A stretch of 20,354 bases of DNA from DATDOR01 sp035512695 (lineage in GTDB: Bacteria > Chloroflexota > Anaerolineae > Anaerolineales > JABWBV01): positions 1 through 20,354 of the forward strand of contig DATKDL010000189.1 in assembly GCA_035512695.1 (NCBI GenBank), given 5' to 3'. The notes beneath the pieces were generated by a model. It ran no database searches. It was not told the origin of the DNA and was given only the letters and a program-made list of their open reading frames with translations. Shown here one piece after another: positions 6,220-13,916 of this stretch (its first letter is position 1; each line of letters opens with the position of its first letter). The position numbers and the translations under genes are program-made.

Positions 6220-7731
6220 GTGCTTGATATGAGCCGGCCGGAATTGCGGCTCCGGCCCGGCTGGCCGCATCCGGTCCATGACTGGCTCCGGCGGCTCGAG
6301 CTGGTTTTCGTGGGCGATCTGGACGACCCGATCCTGGGCGAGTTCATGGAAGGCCTCAAGCGGGCGTTCACCGCGGCCGGGCACAGCGTGCTCGATACGC
6401 CAAAGCGGGACACGAAGATCATCGCGACGACCGGGCGGTTCGGCGAACCGGTCAACTGGCGGAACGCCCTGCTGTTCACCGGCAGGCGGCGGTATGACCT
6501 GGATGAGGCCCCGGTCGTTATCACAGCCATGCACGCTACGCACGCCCGGCTCCAGGAATTCCTCGACCATTTCGCCCGCGTGATCCCAAAGTCTCCGCCC
6601 GATCCGGCCGACTACGATTTTCCGGGTCTCTCACCACACGCTTACCAGACACTCTATGAACAGGGTTCGCGCGGCGGGCCGTTGATGGCCCTCACCCGTC
6701 TCCTACAGAGCCAGTCGAAAAGCATTCGAATACTCCTCGTCATCGGCGATAAGACCCCGGAATACGTCCGGATCATCGACCTGGTCGGCGCCTTCCCGCG
6801 CGTCGACCGCCGATCCGATGACGATTATTTCTATACCGATATTATGCTGCGGCTCGCCACGGTGCTGAGCACGGAGGAAATCACCAACCACGAGGTGGTT
6901 GGTCCGGTCGTGCCGAAGGCGACCTGGGAGGTGCTGGCAGCGCCGCGCGCCATGCAATCGGCCGCACTCGAGCTGGGGAAGCGGAATTTCTTCACCGAGA
7001 TGGTCCTGATTGCCAACCTGGTCCACGTCCCGTCGATCTCCGATTCCGTCGCCAGCCAGTACAGCGAGGGCTGCTTCGCCACCTGGGAGCCCGACCTGGA
7101 CGCCTTGATCGCGACCGTGACCGGTTCCGCCCGGCCGGTATCGAAGGACGCCATCACCGGGGATGACCTGGCCGTCATCGTCGGGGTCAAGCCCGACGGC
7201 TCCGGCGCGATCGTCGCGCACGTCGAGGGCAAGGTCAACGACCCGCCGTCCTCGGAATCGGTCGAGATGATGGAGATGGATGCTTACCTGCCCAGGATCC
7301 GGCTGCCGGACAGCTGGGGGATCGACAAACCGGTCCCGGTCGTGCGTTCCAAGCTCCACGGCCACCGCGGGGTGGCGAGTTTCGACCCGTCGCAGGTGGA
7401 GTTCGTCCCACTTGAACCGGCTTATTATCAATATCCCGTATCCTGCGCGACCGAGGCCCAGGCCCGCGCCATCGTCAACGCTTTTCGGACCTCCGAGGCG
7501 CTCCAAAACCCGGAAGACCCGCGCGCCGCCGTCTTCACCGTCCTGCCCGGGCACGGCCTGGTCGTCGTCGAGAAATGGGTCCACGCAAAGCCGGCCTTTG
7601 CCCACCTCTACGAGTTGATGGATCGCGGCGCCCTTGTCGTCGATAATTTCATCCCGCAGGGGGAGGTCCGGTACAGGCAAGACGCGGATGGTGTGATGGA
7701 ATTGGTTGCATCCCCACTCGAAGTCACGTAA
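6220..7731 (+). CDS. Conserved-looking protein of unknown function (503 aa)
   Basis: I do not recognise this family. The frame has clear coding character over its whole length and no predicted membrane segment or signal peptide, so it is probably cytoplasmic. The N-terminal part (LELVFVGDLDDPILGEFMEGLKRAF, given in two overlapping pieces, about residues 26-50) looks like a beta-alpha-beta start. A middle region contains SDSVASQYSEGCFATWEPD and then LAVIVGVKPDGSGAIVAHVE and NDPPSSESVEM, ending with LPGHGLVVVEKW and VDNFIPQGEVRY. I chose GTG 6220 because GAGGG lies 5 nt upstream; ATG 6229 and TTG 6208 are in frame and possible. The stop codon forms part of the -10 box of the next gene, the PP2C phosphatase, so the two are adjacent but probably separately promoted. 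A remote link to sugar isomerase-like folds crossed my mind but nothing visible proves it. Confidence 0.8.
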   Translation: MLDMSRPELRLRPGWPHPVHDWLRRLELVFVGDLDDPILGEFMEGLKRAFTAAGHSVLDTPKRDTKIIATTGRFGEPVNWRNALLFTGRRRYDLDEAPVVITAMHATHARLQEFLDHFARVIPKSPPDPADYDFPGLSPHAYQTLYEQGSRGGPLMALTRLLQSQSKSIRILLVIGDKTPEYVRIIDLVGAFPRVDRRSDDDYFYTDIMLRLATVLSTEEITNHEVVGPVVPKATWEVLAAPRAMQSAALELGKRNFFTEMVLIANLVHVPSISDSVASQYSEGCFATWEPDLDALIATVTGSARPVSKDAITGDDLAVIVGVKPDGSGAIVAHVEGKVNDPPSSESVEMMEMDAYLPRIRLPDSWGIDKPVPVVRSKLHGHRGVASFDPSQVEFVPLEPAYYQYPVSCATEAQARAIVNAFRTSEALQNPEDPRAAVFTVLPGHGLVVVEKWVHAKPAFAHLYELMDRGALVVDNFIPQGEVRYRQDADGVMELVASPLEVT

Positions 7732-7734
7732 AAT
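7706..7734 (+). promoter_or_regulatory. Putative promoter of the PP2C-kinase pair (leaderless geometry)
   Basis: TTGCAT (7706-7711), a 17-bp spacer and TAAAAT (7729-7734) are followed after 8 nt by ATG 7743, with no SD. The first three bases of the -10 box are the stop codon of the upstream gene. Confidence 0.6.
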
Positions 7735-7742
7735 AGCACCCA

Positions 7743-8558
7743 ATGGAATTTATTCTTCAATCTGCCGCAGTAACCCACCAGGGACGCGTTCGGAAACATA
7801 ATGAAGACTCGGTGTTCGCGTTCGTGCGGGATCCATCCAAAGGAGAACCGCTCGGGATCCTGATTGTCGCGGATGGAGTCGGCGGGCAAAAAGCCGGCGA
7901 CATCGCCAGCCAGATCGCCGTGCAGACCGTCTTCGAGCACATGTCCTGGTTTATGGACCAGGACGCCGAGGACGACACGCGCCCGAACGCCAATCCTCAA
8001 ACGCAGACCGATGGTGAGAGCCCGATCGAAACCCGGCTCCGGATCGCCATCCAGGCCGCCAATAAGAAAATCCTGGCGTATGCCCACGACAATCCGATCC
8101 AGGCCGGCAACATGGGGACCACCCTGACCTGCGCCCTCATCCACGGCGACAACCTGACGATAGCCCACATCGGCGACAGCCGCGGCTACCGGCTGCGGGA
8201 CGGCGAGCTCGAACAGCTCACCGAAGACCATTCGTTTGTCGGACAAATGGTCCGCGACGGCCAGCTGACCGACGAGGCGTACTACGTCCACCCGCGCCGC
8301 AACGTGATCACCAGGGCGCTGGGCCAGTTCGACGATGCGGAAGTCGACGTCTGGACGATCCCCATCGAGCCTGAGGATGAACTGCTGCTGTGCAGCGACG
8401 GGATGTGGGAGATGGTCCGCAACCCGGAGATCCGGTCCCGCCTGTCCGAGCAGGAAGACCTGGAAACGGCTGCCGAAGAACTGATCCAGCTCGCAAACGA
8501 AAACGGCGGCAGCGACAACATCAGCGTGGTGCTGGGGAAGCTCACGAAAAAAGGCTAG
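7743..8558 (+). CDS. PP2C-family (PPM) Ser/Thr protein phosphatase
   Basis: This is a 271-residue metal-dependent phosphatase that would remove phosphate from serine and threonine, most likely reversing the action of the kinase encoded directly after it. All main PPM motifs are present: RKHNEDS (17-23), VADGVGG (42-48, metal ligand Asp44), MGTTLTCALI (124-133), HIGDSRGYRLRDG (142-154), LTEDHS, NVITRALG (187-194), LLLCSDGMWEMV (214-225, Asp219) and GGSDNISVVL (255-264, Asp258). An acidic, polar insertion at about 72-95 separates two core segments. There is no membrane segment, so it acts in the cytoplasm like PrpC/Stp. Its TAG stop directly abuts the kinase ATG, so translation of the two is probably coupled. 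Confidence 0.96.
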   Translation: MEFILQSAAVTHQGRVRKHNEDSVFAFVRDPSKGEPLGILIVADGVGGQKAGDIASQIAVQTVFEHMSWFMDQDAEDDTRPNANPQTQTDGESPIETRLRIAIQAANKKILAYAHDNPIQAGNMGTTLTCALIHGDNLTIAHIGDSRGYRLRDGELEQLTEDHSFVGQMVRDGQLTDEAYYVHPRRNVITRALGQFDDAEVDVWTIPIEPEDELLLCSDGMWEMVRNPEIRSRLSEQEDLETAAEELIQLANENGGSDNISVVLGKLTKKG

Positions 8559-10739
8559 ATGGAAAAGACCCAAATCGGCAGGTATGTCATCAAAGGGGAG
8601 ATCGGGCGCGGCGGGATGGCTTCCGTCTACCACGCCCACGACCCGCGCTTCGACCGGGATGTCGCCGTCAAGATCCTGCCAATCGCCCTGACCCACGATC
8701 CGCAGTTCCGGGTCCGCTTCGAGCGCGAGGCCAAGACGATCGGTCTGCTCGAGCACCCCGCCATCGTCCCGGTCTACGATTTCGGCGAGGACGACGGGAC
8801 GCCCTACATCGTCATGCGCATGATGACCGGCGGTTCGCTCTCGGAAAGGCTGGAAGAAGGCCCGCTGACCGCGCAGGAAGCCGAATCGATCATCTCCCGT
8901 ATCGGGCAGGCGCTCGACGTCGCCCACTCCAAAGGCATCATCCACCGGGACCTCAAGCCCGGCAACATCCTCTTCGACCAGTACGGAAACGCTTTCCTAT
9001 CCGACTTCGGGATCGCCCGGCTTTCGGAGGGCGGCTCCACCCTGACGGGCAGCCAGATCATCGGGACCCCGGCCTATATGAGCCCCGAGCAAATCCAGGG
9101 CGACCGCCAGATCGACGGGCGAAGCGATATCTACGCCCTCGGGATCATCCTTTTCCATATACTCACCAAGGACATGCCTTTCAAGGCGGATACGCCGGCC
9201 AAGTTGATGATGGCGCATGTCCTGGATCCCGTCCCGGCGATCTCCAAGCTCCGCCCGGAACTGCCCGAAGGCACCGACCAGGTGATCGAAAAGGCCATGC
9301 AGAAGGACCCGGACGACCGTTATCCGACCGGGGCGGCGATGGCGGTCGATTTCACCGCCGTGGTCAAAGGCCAGGCGATCAATGCCTCCCCCACGCGGGC
9401 CGCCATTCCAACACCGGTCGTGGACGGCGCGACCGTCCAGGCGGACGGCGCCGAGCTGGCCGGTTCGGAAACCATCGTCCGGCGCGGCGATGGTTCCGAG
9501 AGGCCCGGGAGACGCAGATCGACCCCCTGGCTGCTGTACGCCGGGATCGGGGCCGTCGGGGTGGTGATCCTGATTGCGTTCGCCCTGACGGGCCTCAATT
9601 TTTTCGGCGGGAACGGAGGGGGTCCGGCGACGGCCACGCTGCCGGCCGTCGCGATCGACCCCACCGACACGCCCGCCCCGACGGCTACGCAGGAGCCGAC
9701 CGGTACACCGGAGCCGACGGTCGAACCGACGGAGACCGAGGAGGTCGTCGTCGTGATCGGAGACACCGCCACGCCGGAACCGACTGCCACCGCCGCCGCG
9801 CAAATCACTGGCGGGGCGGATATGATCGCCCTGCTGCTCGGTGACGATGTCTGGACCGCCAATCTGGACGGGTCAAACATGACGCAGCTCACCGTCGACG
9901 GGAATGAGAAATTCAATCTCAGGTGGCTCCCGGACCGGGAGACCCTGGCCTACATTTCGGGCAGCTGCATCAACACGGTCACGATCGAAGGCGTCCAGGA
10001 TTACATCGCCTGTTTTGAAATTGCCGAGTTTTTTGAAGGCTTTGATATCTCTCCGGACGGCTCACTGATCGCCATCAGCCTGAACCGAGAGCTTTTCGTG
10101 GTGGAATTCGACCTGGAAGCGCTCCAATCGGCCCGCTTCCGGACGCACCTGATCGCACTGGCTGCTTGCGAGCATTTTGCCCCCTACGACCGGGAAACGA
10201 ACGTGGCCGCCAAGGGCGTCGAGTTCTCCAACGACGGGACCCGGATCGCCGTGCTGCGGATCGCCGTCGGTCTCGGTGCGACCCAGGTCGACCAGATCGA
10301 TATCGTCGATATCACGAACTGCGTCGAAACCCCAACCGTGTTCGATGCGTTCCCCGCCACCCGCTTCACGATCACCGGCAACAACATCTTCGCCTGGGAT
10401 TGGGACGGCGAAGCCCTGACCTTGATGAACAATTTCGTCCGCAACGACGGCTTCGGCGACCTGTACCTGTACAACCAGGAGCTGCGGCGGGGCGAGCGGA
10501 TCAACCCGATCGACGGCGGCGGCTGCTGCTACACCGGGCCGGAGTGGAGCCCGGACGGGCGCTATATCTTTTTCGCCTACCAGGATCGCCTGCAGGGTGA
10601 AAACAGCGAGACGATCTTCTACTTCGTCGCCTTCGCCACGCTGGGCGGCGGCGGGCAGCTCGTCCCGATGAACTTCGACCCGATCACCAACCCGCGCGAA
10701 CTCACCGAAGCCGCCTTCCGTCCGGCCGAACTACCCTGA
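8559..10739 (+). CDS. Transmembrane Ser/Thr protein kinase (PknB-like) with extracytoplasmic TolB-like propeller
   Basis: The 726-residue product begins with a complete Hanks-type kinase domain (about 9-275): glycine loop GEIGRGGMASVY (13-24), VAVK with Lys38, Glu57 of helix C, HRDLKPGN (129-136, catalytic Asp131), DFG (149-151) and GTPAYMSPE (169-177). A basic stretch RPGRRR precedes one membrane helix (about 324-347), then a Thr/Pro/Glu-rich linker (about 355-420) and an outer domain. That domain shows at least four blades of PD40/TolB type (RWLPDRETLAYI, DISPDGSLIAIS, EFSNDGTRIAVL, EWSPDGRYIFFA). All six cysteines of the protein lie in this outer domain and none in the kinase. It has no PASTA repeats, unlike PknB proper. 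AAAAAAGG near the end of the phosphatase gene may serve as ribosome-binding site. It probably senses an envelope or outside signal; the ligand is unknown. Confidence 0.96.
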   Translation: MEKTQIGRYVIKGEIGRGGMASVYHAHDPRFDRDVAVKILPIALTHDPQFRVRFEREAKTIGLLEHPAIVPVYDFGEDDGTPYIVMRMMTGGSLSERLEEGPLTAQEAESIISRIGQALDVAHSKGIIHRDLKPGNILFDQYGNAFLSDFGIARLSEGGSTLTGSQIIGTPAYMSPEQIQGDRQIDGRSDIYALGIILFHILTKDMPFKADTPAKLMMAHVLDPVPAISKLRPELPEGTDQVIEKAMQKDPDDRYPTGAAMAVDFTAVVKGQAINASPTRAAIPTPVVDGATVQADGAELAGSETIVRRGDGSERPGRRRSTPWLLYAGIGAVGVVILIAFALTGLNFFGGNGGGPATATLPAVAIDPTDTPAPTATQEPTGTPEPTVEPTETEEVVVVIGDTATPEPTATAAAQITGGADMIALLLGDDVWTANLDGSNMTQLTVDGNEKFNLRWLPDRETLAYISGSCINTVTIEGVQDYIACFEIAEFFEGFDISPDGSLIAISLNRELFVVEFDLEALQSARFRTHLIALAACEHFAPYDRETNVAAKGVEFSNDGTRIAVLRIAVGLGATQVDQIDIVDITNCVETPTVFDAFPATRFTITGNNIFAWDWDGEALTLMNNFVRNDGFGDLYLYNQELRRGERINPIDGGGCCYTGPEWSPDGRYIFFAYQDRLQGENSETIFYFVAFATLGGGGQLVPMNFDPITNPRELTEAAFRPAELP

Positions 10740-10754
10740 GTGAAAGCGTAAATG

Positions 10755-10789
10755 GGCGAATAAGCGAATGGGCGAATCGCTTATTCGCC
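10755..10789. terminator. Hairpin between convergent genes (13-bp arms)
   Basis: GGCGAATAAGCGA (10755-10767) pairs perfectly with 10777-10789 around a 9-nt loop. GGCGAAT occurs four times here, twice in each orientation (10755, 10771, 10783, 10791). It lies between the kinase stop at 10739 and the stop of the minus-strand gene at 10798 and may end both transcripts, though no long T-run follows. Confidence 0.6.
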
Positions 10790-10797
10790 TATTCGCC

Positions 10798-11316
10798 TTA
10801 CTTCTCCTCAAACCCCACCACCTCAATCAACAACCCCGTCCCTTCCACCGGAGCCCCTTCCTCGATGATCTCACCCAGGAAAACCTTTGCGGGGTAGGAA
10901 TATTCCGCATCCAGCTCCATCCGCAGGACTTCTCGGGGGACGTCCTCGTTGAACAGGGCTGCACGGACCGTTGCGAAAATGCCCGGAATGGTGAAGAACG
11001 CCGCGTCATCGGCCTGGGCTTCGCTGAAAGGCCCCCACAGACCGGTCTCTTCATCCTGCTGCGAATAGCGGGCCGCGCTCAAATGCCCGGCGCGCACTTC
11101 AATCTCGTATTGCCGCTGCTCGGTTGCGAACGCGACCGTCACGAGCGCATCGTAGTTTTGGATGCCCTCGGCATACCATTCTGTTTCCCCGGCATTCAAC
11201 CGCACCAGCGTGACCTGGGGGATACCGCGGTATGGATCCCAATTCCGGATGACGTAAACGGCGGCCATTCCGGCCAACAGACCGGCAAAAATCAAAGCAA
11301 TTTGAAATTTTTTCAT
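10798..11316 (-). CDS. Membrane-anchored protein, possibly DUF6174-like
   Basis: The 172-residue product starts MKK followed by a hydrophobic helix (about 5-23, IALIFAGLLAGMAAVYVI), then a soluble domain presumably outside the membrane. No lipobox cysteine follows the helix, and no cysteine occurs anywhere in it, so it is an anchored or secreted protein rather than a lipoprotein. The pattern of a Trp/Tyr-rich start (ETEWYAEGIQNYDALVTVAF), a YEIEVRAGHL strand, a FTIPGIFATVRAAL helix and LDAEYSYPAKVFL resembles the DUF6174 group as I recall it; this is a pattern match only. It is the last gene of a four-gene minus-strand operon, beginning 7 nt after the transporter stop and lacking a visible SD. 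Confidence 0.85.
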   Translation of the reverse strand: MKKFQIALIFAGLLAGMAAVYVIRNWDPYRGIPQVTLVRLNAGETEWYAEGIQNYDALVTVAFATEQRQYEIEVRAGHLSAARYSQQDEETGLWGPFSEAQADDAAFFTIPGIFATVRAALFNEDVPREVLRMELDAEYSYPAKVFLGEIIEEGAPVEGTGLLIEVVGFEEK

Positions 11317-11323
11317 TGCGACA

Positions 11324-12208
11324 CTAGATGGAGAATAATATCACCGAAACAAACGCCGCCGCCACTCCGAGCCACTGTGTCCCGGACAAGCGCTCCTTCA
11401 ATACCAGCCAGGCCAGGAACACGGTCCCGGCCGGGAAAAGGGAGGCCAGGACCGCTGCGATATCCAGCCGCCCGGCCTGGGTCGCCAGGGCGAAGAACAC
11501 GTTGCCGCCGGCGTCAAACACGCCTCCCAGGAGAATCCAGGGCAGCAGAAACCCAGGCAAACCTGCTGCGCCGGCGGGGGTCCCCGCTCTTATGCGCAGT
11601 CCACCGCTCGCCAGGGTCCAGAGGACGACGGCCGCGATCGAAGCGCTGCGGGTCGCAACGATCGGCCAATACACCGCGCCGGTCGAAACCCGGTCGAGCA
11701 AAATAAAGAACAGGCCGAAACCCAACCCGGCCACCAGCGGGTACTTCAGGATCTCCCAGGAAAGGTGGGACAAGGGACCGGTCGACCGGTCATCTCGGGA
11801 TACCCAGTAGATCGCCGGTGCTGCGATCAGGATTCCGGCCACCTGGGCGGGTTTGGGAAAGCCCTCCTGGATCGTCCCGGCGATGATCGGCAGCAGCGCC
11901 GTCATCAACGCCGCCAGCGGCGCGATCGTCCCCATCTTGTGTTCGGCCAAGCCCCGGTAGAGCGCCACGATCCCGACCACACCCGCCAGTCCAGAGAGCG
12001 CACCAAATGCCAGGTCCCGCCCGCTCGAGATGGGTTCGGCCGAAAGGACGGCAGCCAGTACCAGCATCCCCAGGCCGGCCATCTGCGAGATCACGATCAC
12101 TGCAAGCGGGTTTGTGTGCCGTGAAGCGAAGCCTCCGATAAAATCCCCGGCGCCCCACGCAAGTGCAGAGCCGAGCCCGAACAGGATCGCCGCGGTTGCG
12201 CCGTCCAT
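11324..12208 (-). CDS. EamA-family (DMT superfamily) membrane transporter
   Basis: This is a 294-residue, almost wholly hydrophobic protein with the expected ten helices as two EamA repeats. Signature parts are the first helix LFGLGSALAWGAGDFIGG, the end of repeat one (GTIAPLAALMTALLPIIAG) and the end of repeat two (AVLASLFPAGTVFLAWLVLKE then RLSGTQWLGVAAAFVSVI). Members export amino acids, nucleosides or other metabolites. The substrate is not identifiable here, although the kinase-like neighbour upstream makes a nucleoside or related compound worth considering. GGAGG touches the ATG directly, tighter than a normal SD. The gene starts 7 nt after the stop of the TGS/uridine-kinase-like gene and is in the same operon. 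Confidence 0.93.
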   Translation of the reverse strand: MDGATAAILFGLGSALAWGAGDFIGGFASRHTNPLAVIVISQMAGLGMLVLAAVLSAEPISSGRDLAFGALSGLAGVVGIVALYRGLAEHKMGTIAPLAALMTALLPIIAGTIQEGFPKPAQVAGILIAAPAIYWVSRDDRSTGPLSHLSWEILKYPLVAGLGFGLFFILLDRVSTGAVYWPIVATRSASIAAVVLWTLASGGLRIRAGTPAGAAGLPGFLLPWILLGGVFDAGGNVFFALATQAGRLDIAAVLASLFPAGTVFLAWLVLKERLSGTQWLGVAAAFVSVILFSI

Positions 12209-12215
12209 CCTCCGG

Positions 12216-13916
12216 CTAATGTCCCCAGGCCCGAAGGTTTTTCAGGATCGAACCGCCCAGGAATTCGCGCAGCAGCGAGTTGTCGGGGACCAGCTCGAGA
12301 TCGATCGGCAGCACCCATTCCAGCAATGAGATCAGCCGCTTGGCTTCGACGTGCTCGGGGCAGCCGTAAGGCACCTGGCGCAGGAGTGGTTCGGCGAACG
12401 GTTTGAGCGCGCCGAGCTCGTAGACCAGGGCGGAATTAAAGATGTAGTCCGCCTGCTCCTGGAAGGGAAAAATGTTGCGCTTCTCCCCGCGCGTGACCGA
12501 ATCCCAACGCCGGATCGTATCCTGCGCCGAGTACCCGCGTTCGCGTTCATCCCGGACGATCCTGCGGATCAGCCGGGTATCCGTTGTAGAAACCCGGTTG
12601 TGCCGGTCCAGGTTGAGCTGGGTCAGCGCCGAAATGTACATCCGGAAGGTCCGCTCGGTGGGGAACCCGGTCAGGAGGTCCGGATTGAGCCCGTGGATAC
12701 CTTCCATGATGACGATCTGGCCGCGCTCGAGCCGGACCGTCTCACCCGGAACCGATTTTCCGAGTCGGAAATCGAAGCGCGGCAGCTGCACCGTTTGGCC
12801 CCGGACGATCCGGCCGAGGTCGTCGTTCAGGCGGGCCAGGTCGAGCGCATAAAGCGATTCGAAATCGAATTCGCCGCGCGGGTCCTTCGGTGTCCGCTCG
12901 CGGTCGACGAAATAGTTATCCATCTCGAGCGGGTAGGGAGAGATCCCTTGCGCCAGCAGCTGGACCGTCAGGCGCCGGGAGGAAGTGGTCTTGCCGGAAG
13001 AGGACGGCCCGGAGATCAGGATGACTTTGATCTCGTCCACGCGCGCGGCGATCATGGCGGCCGTTTCAGCGATCCGGCGTTCGTGCAGCGCCTCCGAGAC
13101 CAGGACGATCTCGCGGATCCGGCCGTTGAGGATCGCGTCGTTCAGGGCGCCGACGCTCTCGATCCCAAGCTTCTCCAGGAGATCGCCGTAGCCGCGGAAG
13201 ATCGCCAGCATCTTGGGGAATTCGTGCGGCGGCGAAAGCCGTGTCGGGCTGCCCCGCCGCGGAAACCGGAGCGTGAACCCGCCTTCGACTTTTTCCAGGG
13301 AGAACCAGCGCACAAAGCGCGTGCTCGGGAGCATATAGCCGTGGTGGTAATCCGAGGTATCGCCGATGCTGTACAGGATCAGATAGTTTTTTGAACGGTG
13401 GTTGAGCAGCCTGACCTTGTCATGGTAGCCGCGCGCTTCGAACAGGGCAATGGCTTCCGCCAGCGGTACGGAGCGTTTCGATATCGGCAGATCGGCTTCG
13501 ACCAGTTCACGCATGCGCGTCTCGATCTTCGCCAGCTTGGCCTCGTCCAGTTCGCCGTCGTCATAGACCTGGCAGAAATAGCCGCCGGCTGCAACCGAAT
13601 GGTCGATCTCCATGCGAGCGCCGGGGAGCAGTTCGTCGAAGGCGGTCTCGAGCAGAAAGGTCAGCGTCCGGCGGTAAATCCGCATCCCATCCTCGTCCGC
13701 CATCGTCACCGGGCTCACCCGGGCATCCATCGTGATCGGGTAGGTCAGCTCGCGCAGCCGCCCGTCGACCAGGGCGCCCATCGTCGGAGCGGATTCGTTT
13801 TCGATCGGAGCCAGCAGGTCCCCGGCGAGGGCGCCGCGCGGGCCTTCGATTGTCGTTCCGTCGGGCAGGTGGATTTGGATCGTATCTCGGAGGGCGGTTA
13901 GCTTGATCTCGGCCAT
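12216..13916 (-). CDS. TGS-domain uridine kinase-like nucleoside kinase
   Basis: The 566-residue protein has three parts. Residues about 1-62 form a TGS domain (IQIHLPDGTTIEGPRG), a fold also found at the start of threonyl-tRNA synthetase. Residues about 63-280 resemble the second additional domain of that synthetase (MEIDHSVAAGGYFCQVYDDG). From about 296 comes a P-loop kinase of the uridine kinase/phosphoribulokinase group: Walker A GPSSSGKT (303-310), EMDNYFVDRERTPKD (331-345), VIMEGIHGLNPDL and the lid-like RRIVRDERERGYSAQDTIRRW, split here over two motifs. This arrangement is a known family called nucleoside or uridine kinase; the true substrate is not proven. A GGAGA ribosome-binding site lies 5 nt before ATG 13916, and the gene starts 19 nt inside the end of the preceding sensor-like gene. 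Confidence 0.93.
   Translation of the reverse strand: MAEIKLTALRDTIQIHLPDGTTIEGPRGALAGDLLAPIENESAPTMGALVDGRLRELTYPITMDARVSPVTMADEDGMRIYRRTLTFLLETAFDELLPGARMEIDHSVAAGGYFCQVYDDGELDEAKLAKIETRMRELVEADLPISKRSVPLAEAIALFEARGYHDKVRLLNHRSKNYLILYSIGDTSDYHHGYMLPSTRFVRWFSLEKVEGGFTLRFPRRGSPTRLSPPHEFPKMLAIFRGYGDLLEKLGIESVGALNDAILNGRIREIVLVSEALHERRIAETAAMIAARVDEIKVILISGPSSSGKTTSSRRLTVQLLAQGISPYPLEMDNYFVDRERTPKDPRGEFDFESLYALDLARLNDDLGRIVRGQTVQLPRFDFRLGKSVPGETVRLERGQIVIMEGIHGLNPDLLTGFPTERTFRMYISALTQLNLDRHNRVSTTDTRLIRRIVRDERERGYSAQDTIRRWDSVTRGEKRNIFPFQEQADYIFNSALVYELGALKPFAEPLLRQVPYGCPEHVEAKRLISLLEWVLPIDLELVPDNSLLREFLGGSILKNLRAWGH

Noticed and set aside
7608..8945. Minus-strand frame of 445 codons opposite the PP2C and kinase genes
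   Set aside because: It is antisense to two confidently identified genes and has Asp/Arg/Val-rich low-complexity composition without motifs.
8390..9844. Long plus-strand frame of 484 codons inside the phosphatase-kinase genes
   Set aside because: It is a shifted frame over the kinase gene, rich in Arg, Pro and Gly with no recognisable domain, as expected for out-of-frame GC-rich DNA.
12351..13394. Plus-strand frame of 347 codons opposite the TGS/uridine-kinase gene
   Set aside because: It is antisense to a gene with clear Walker A and TGS motifs and shows no domain of its own.
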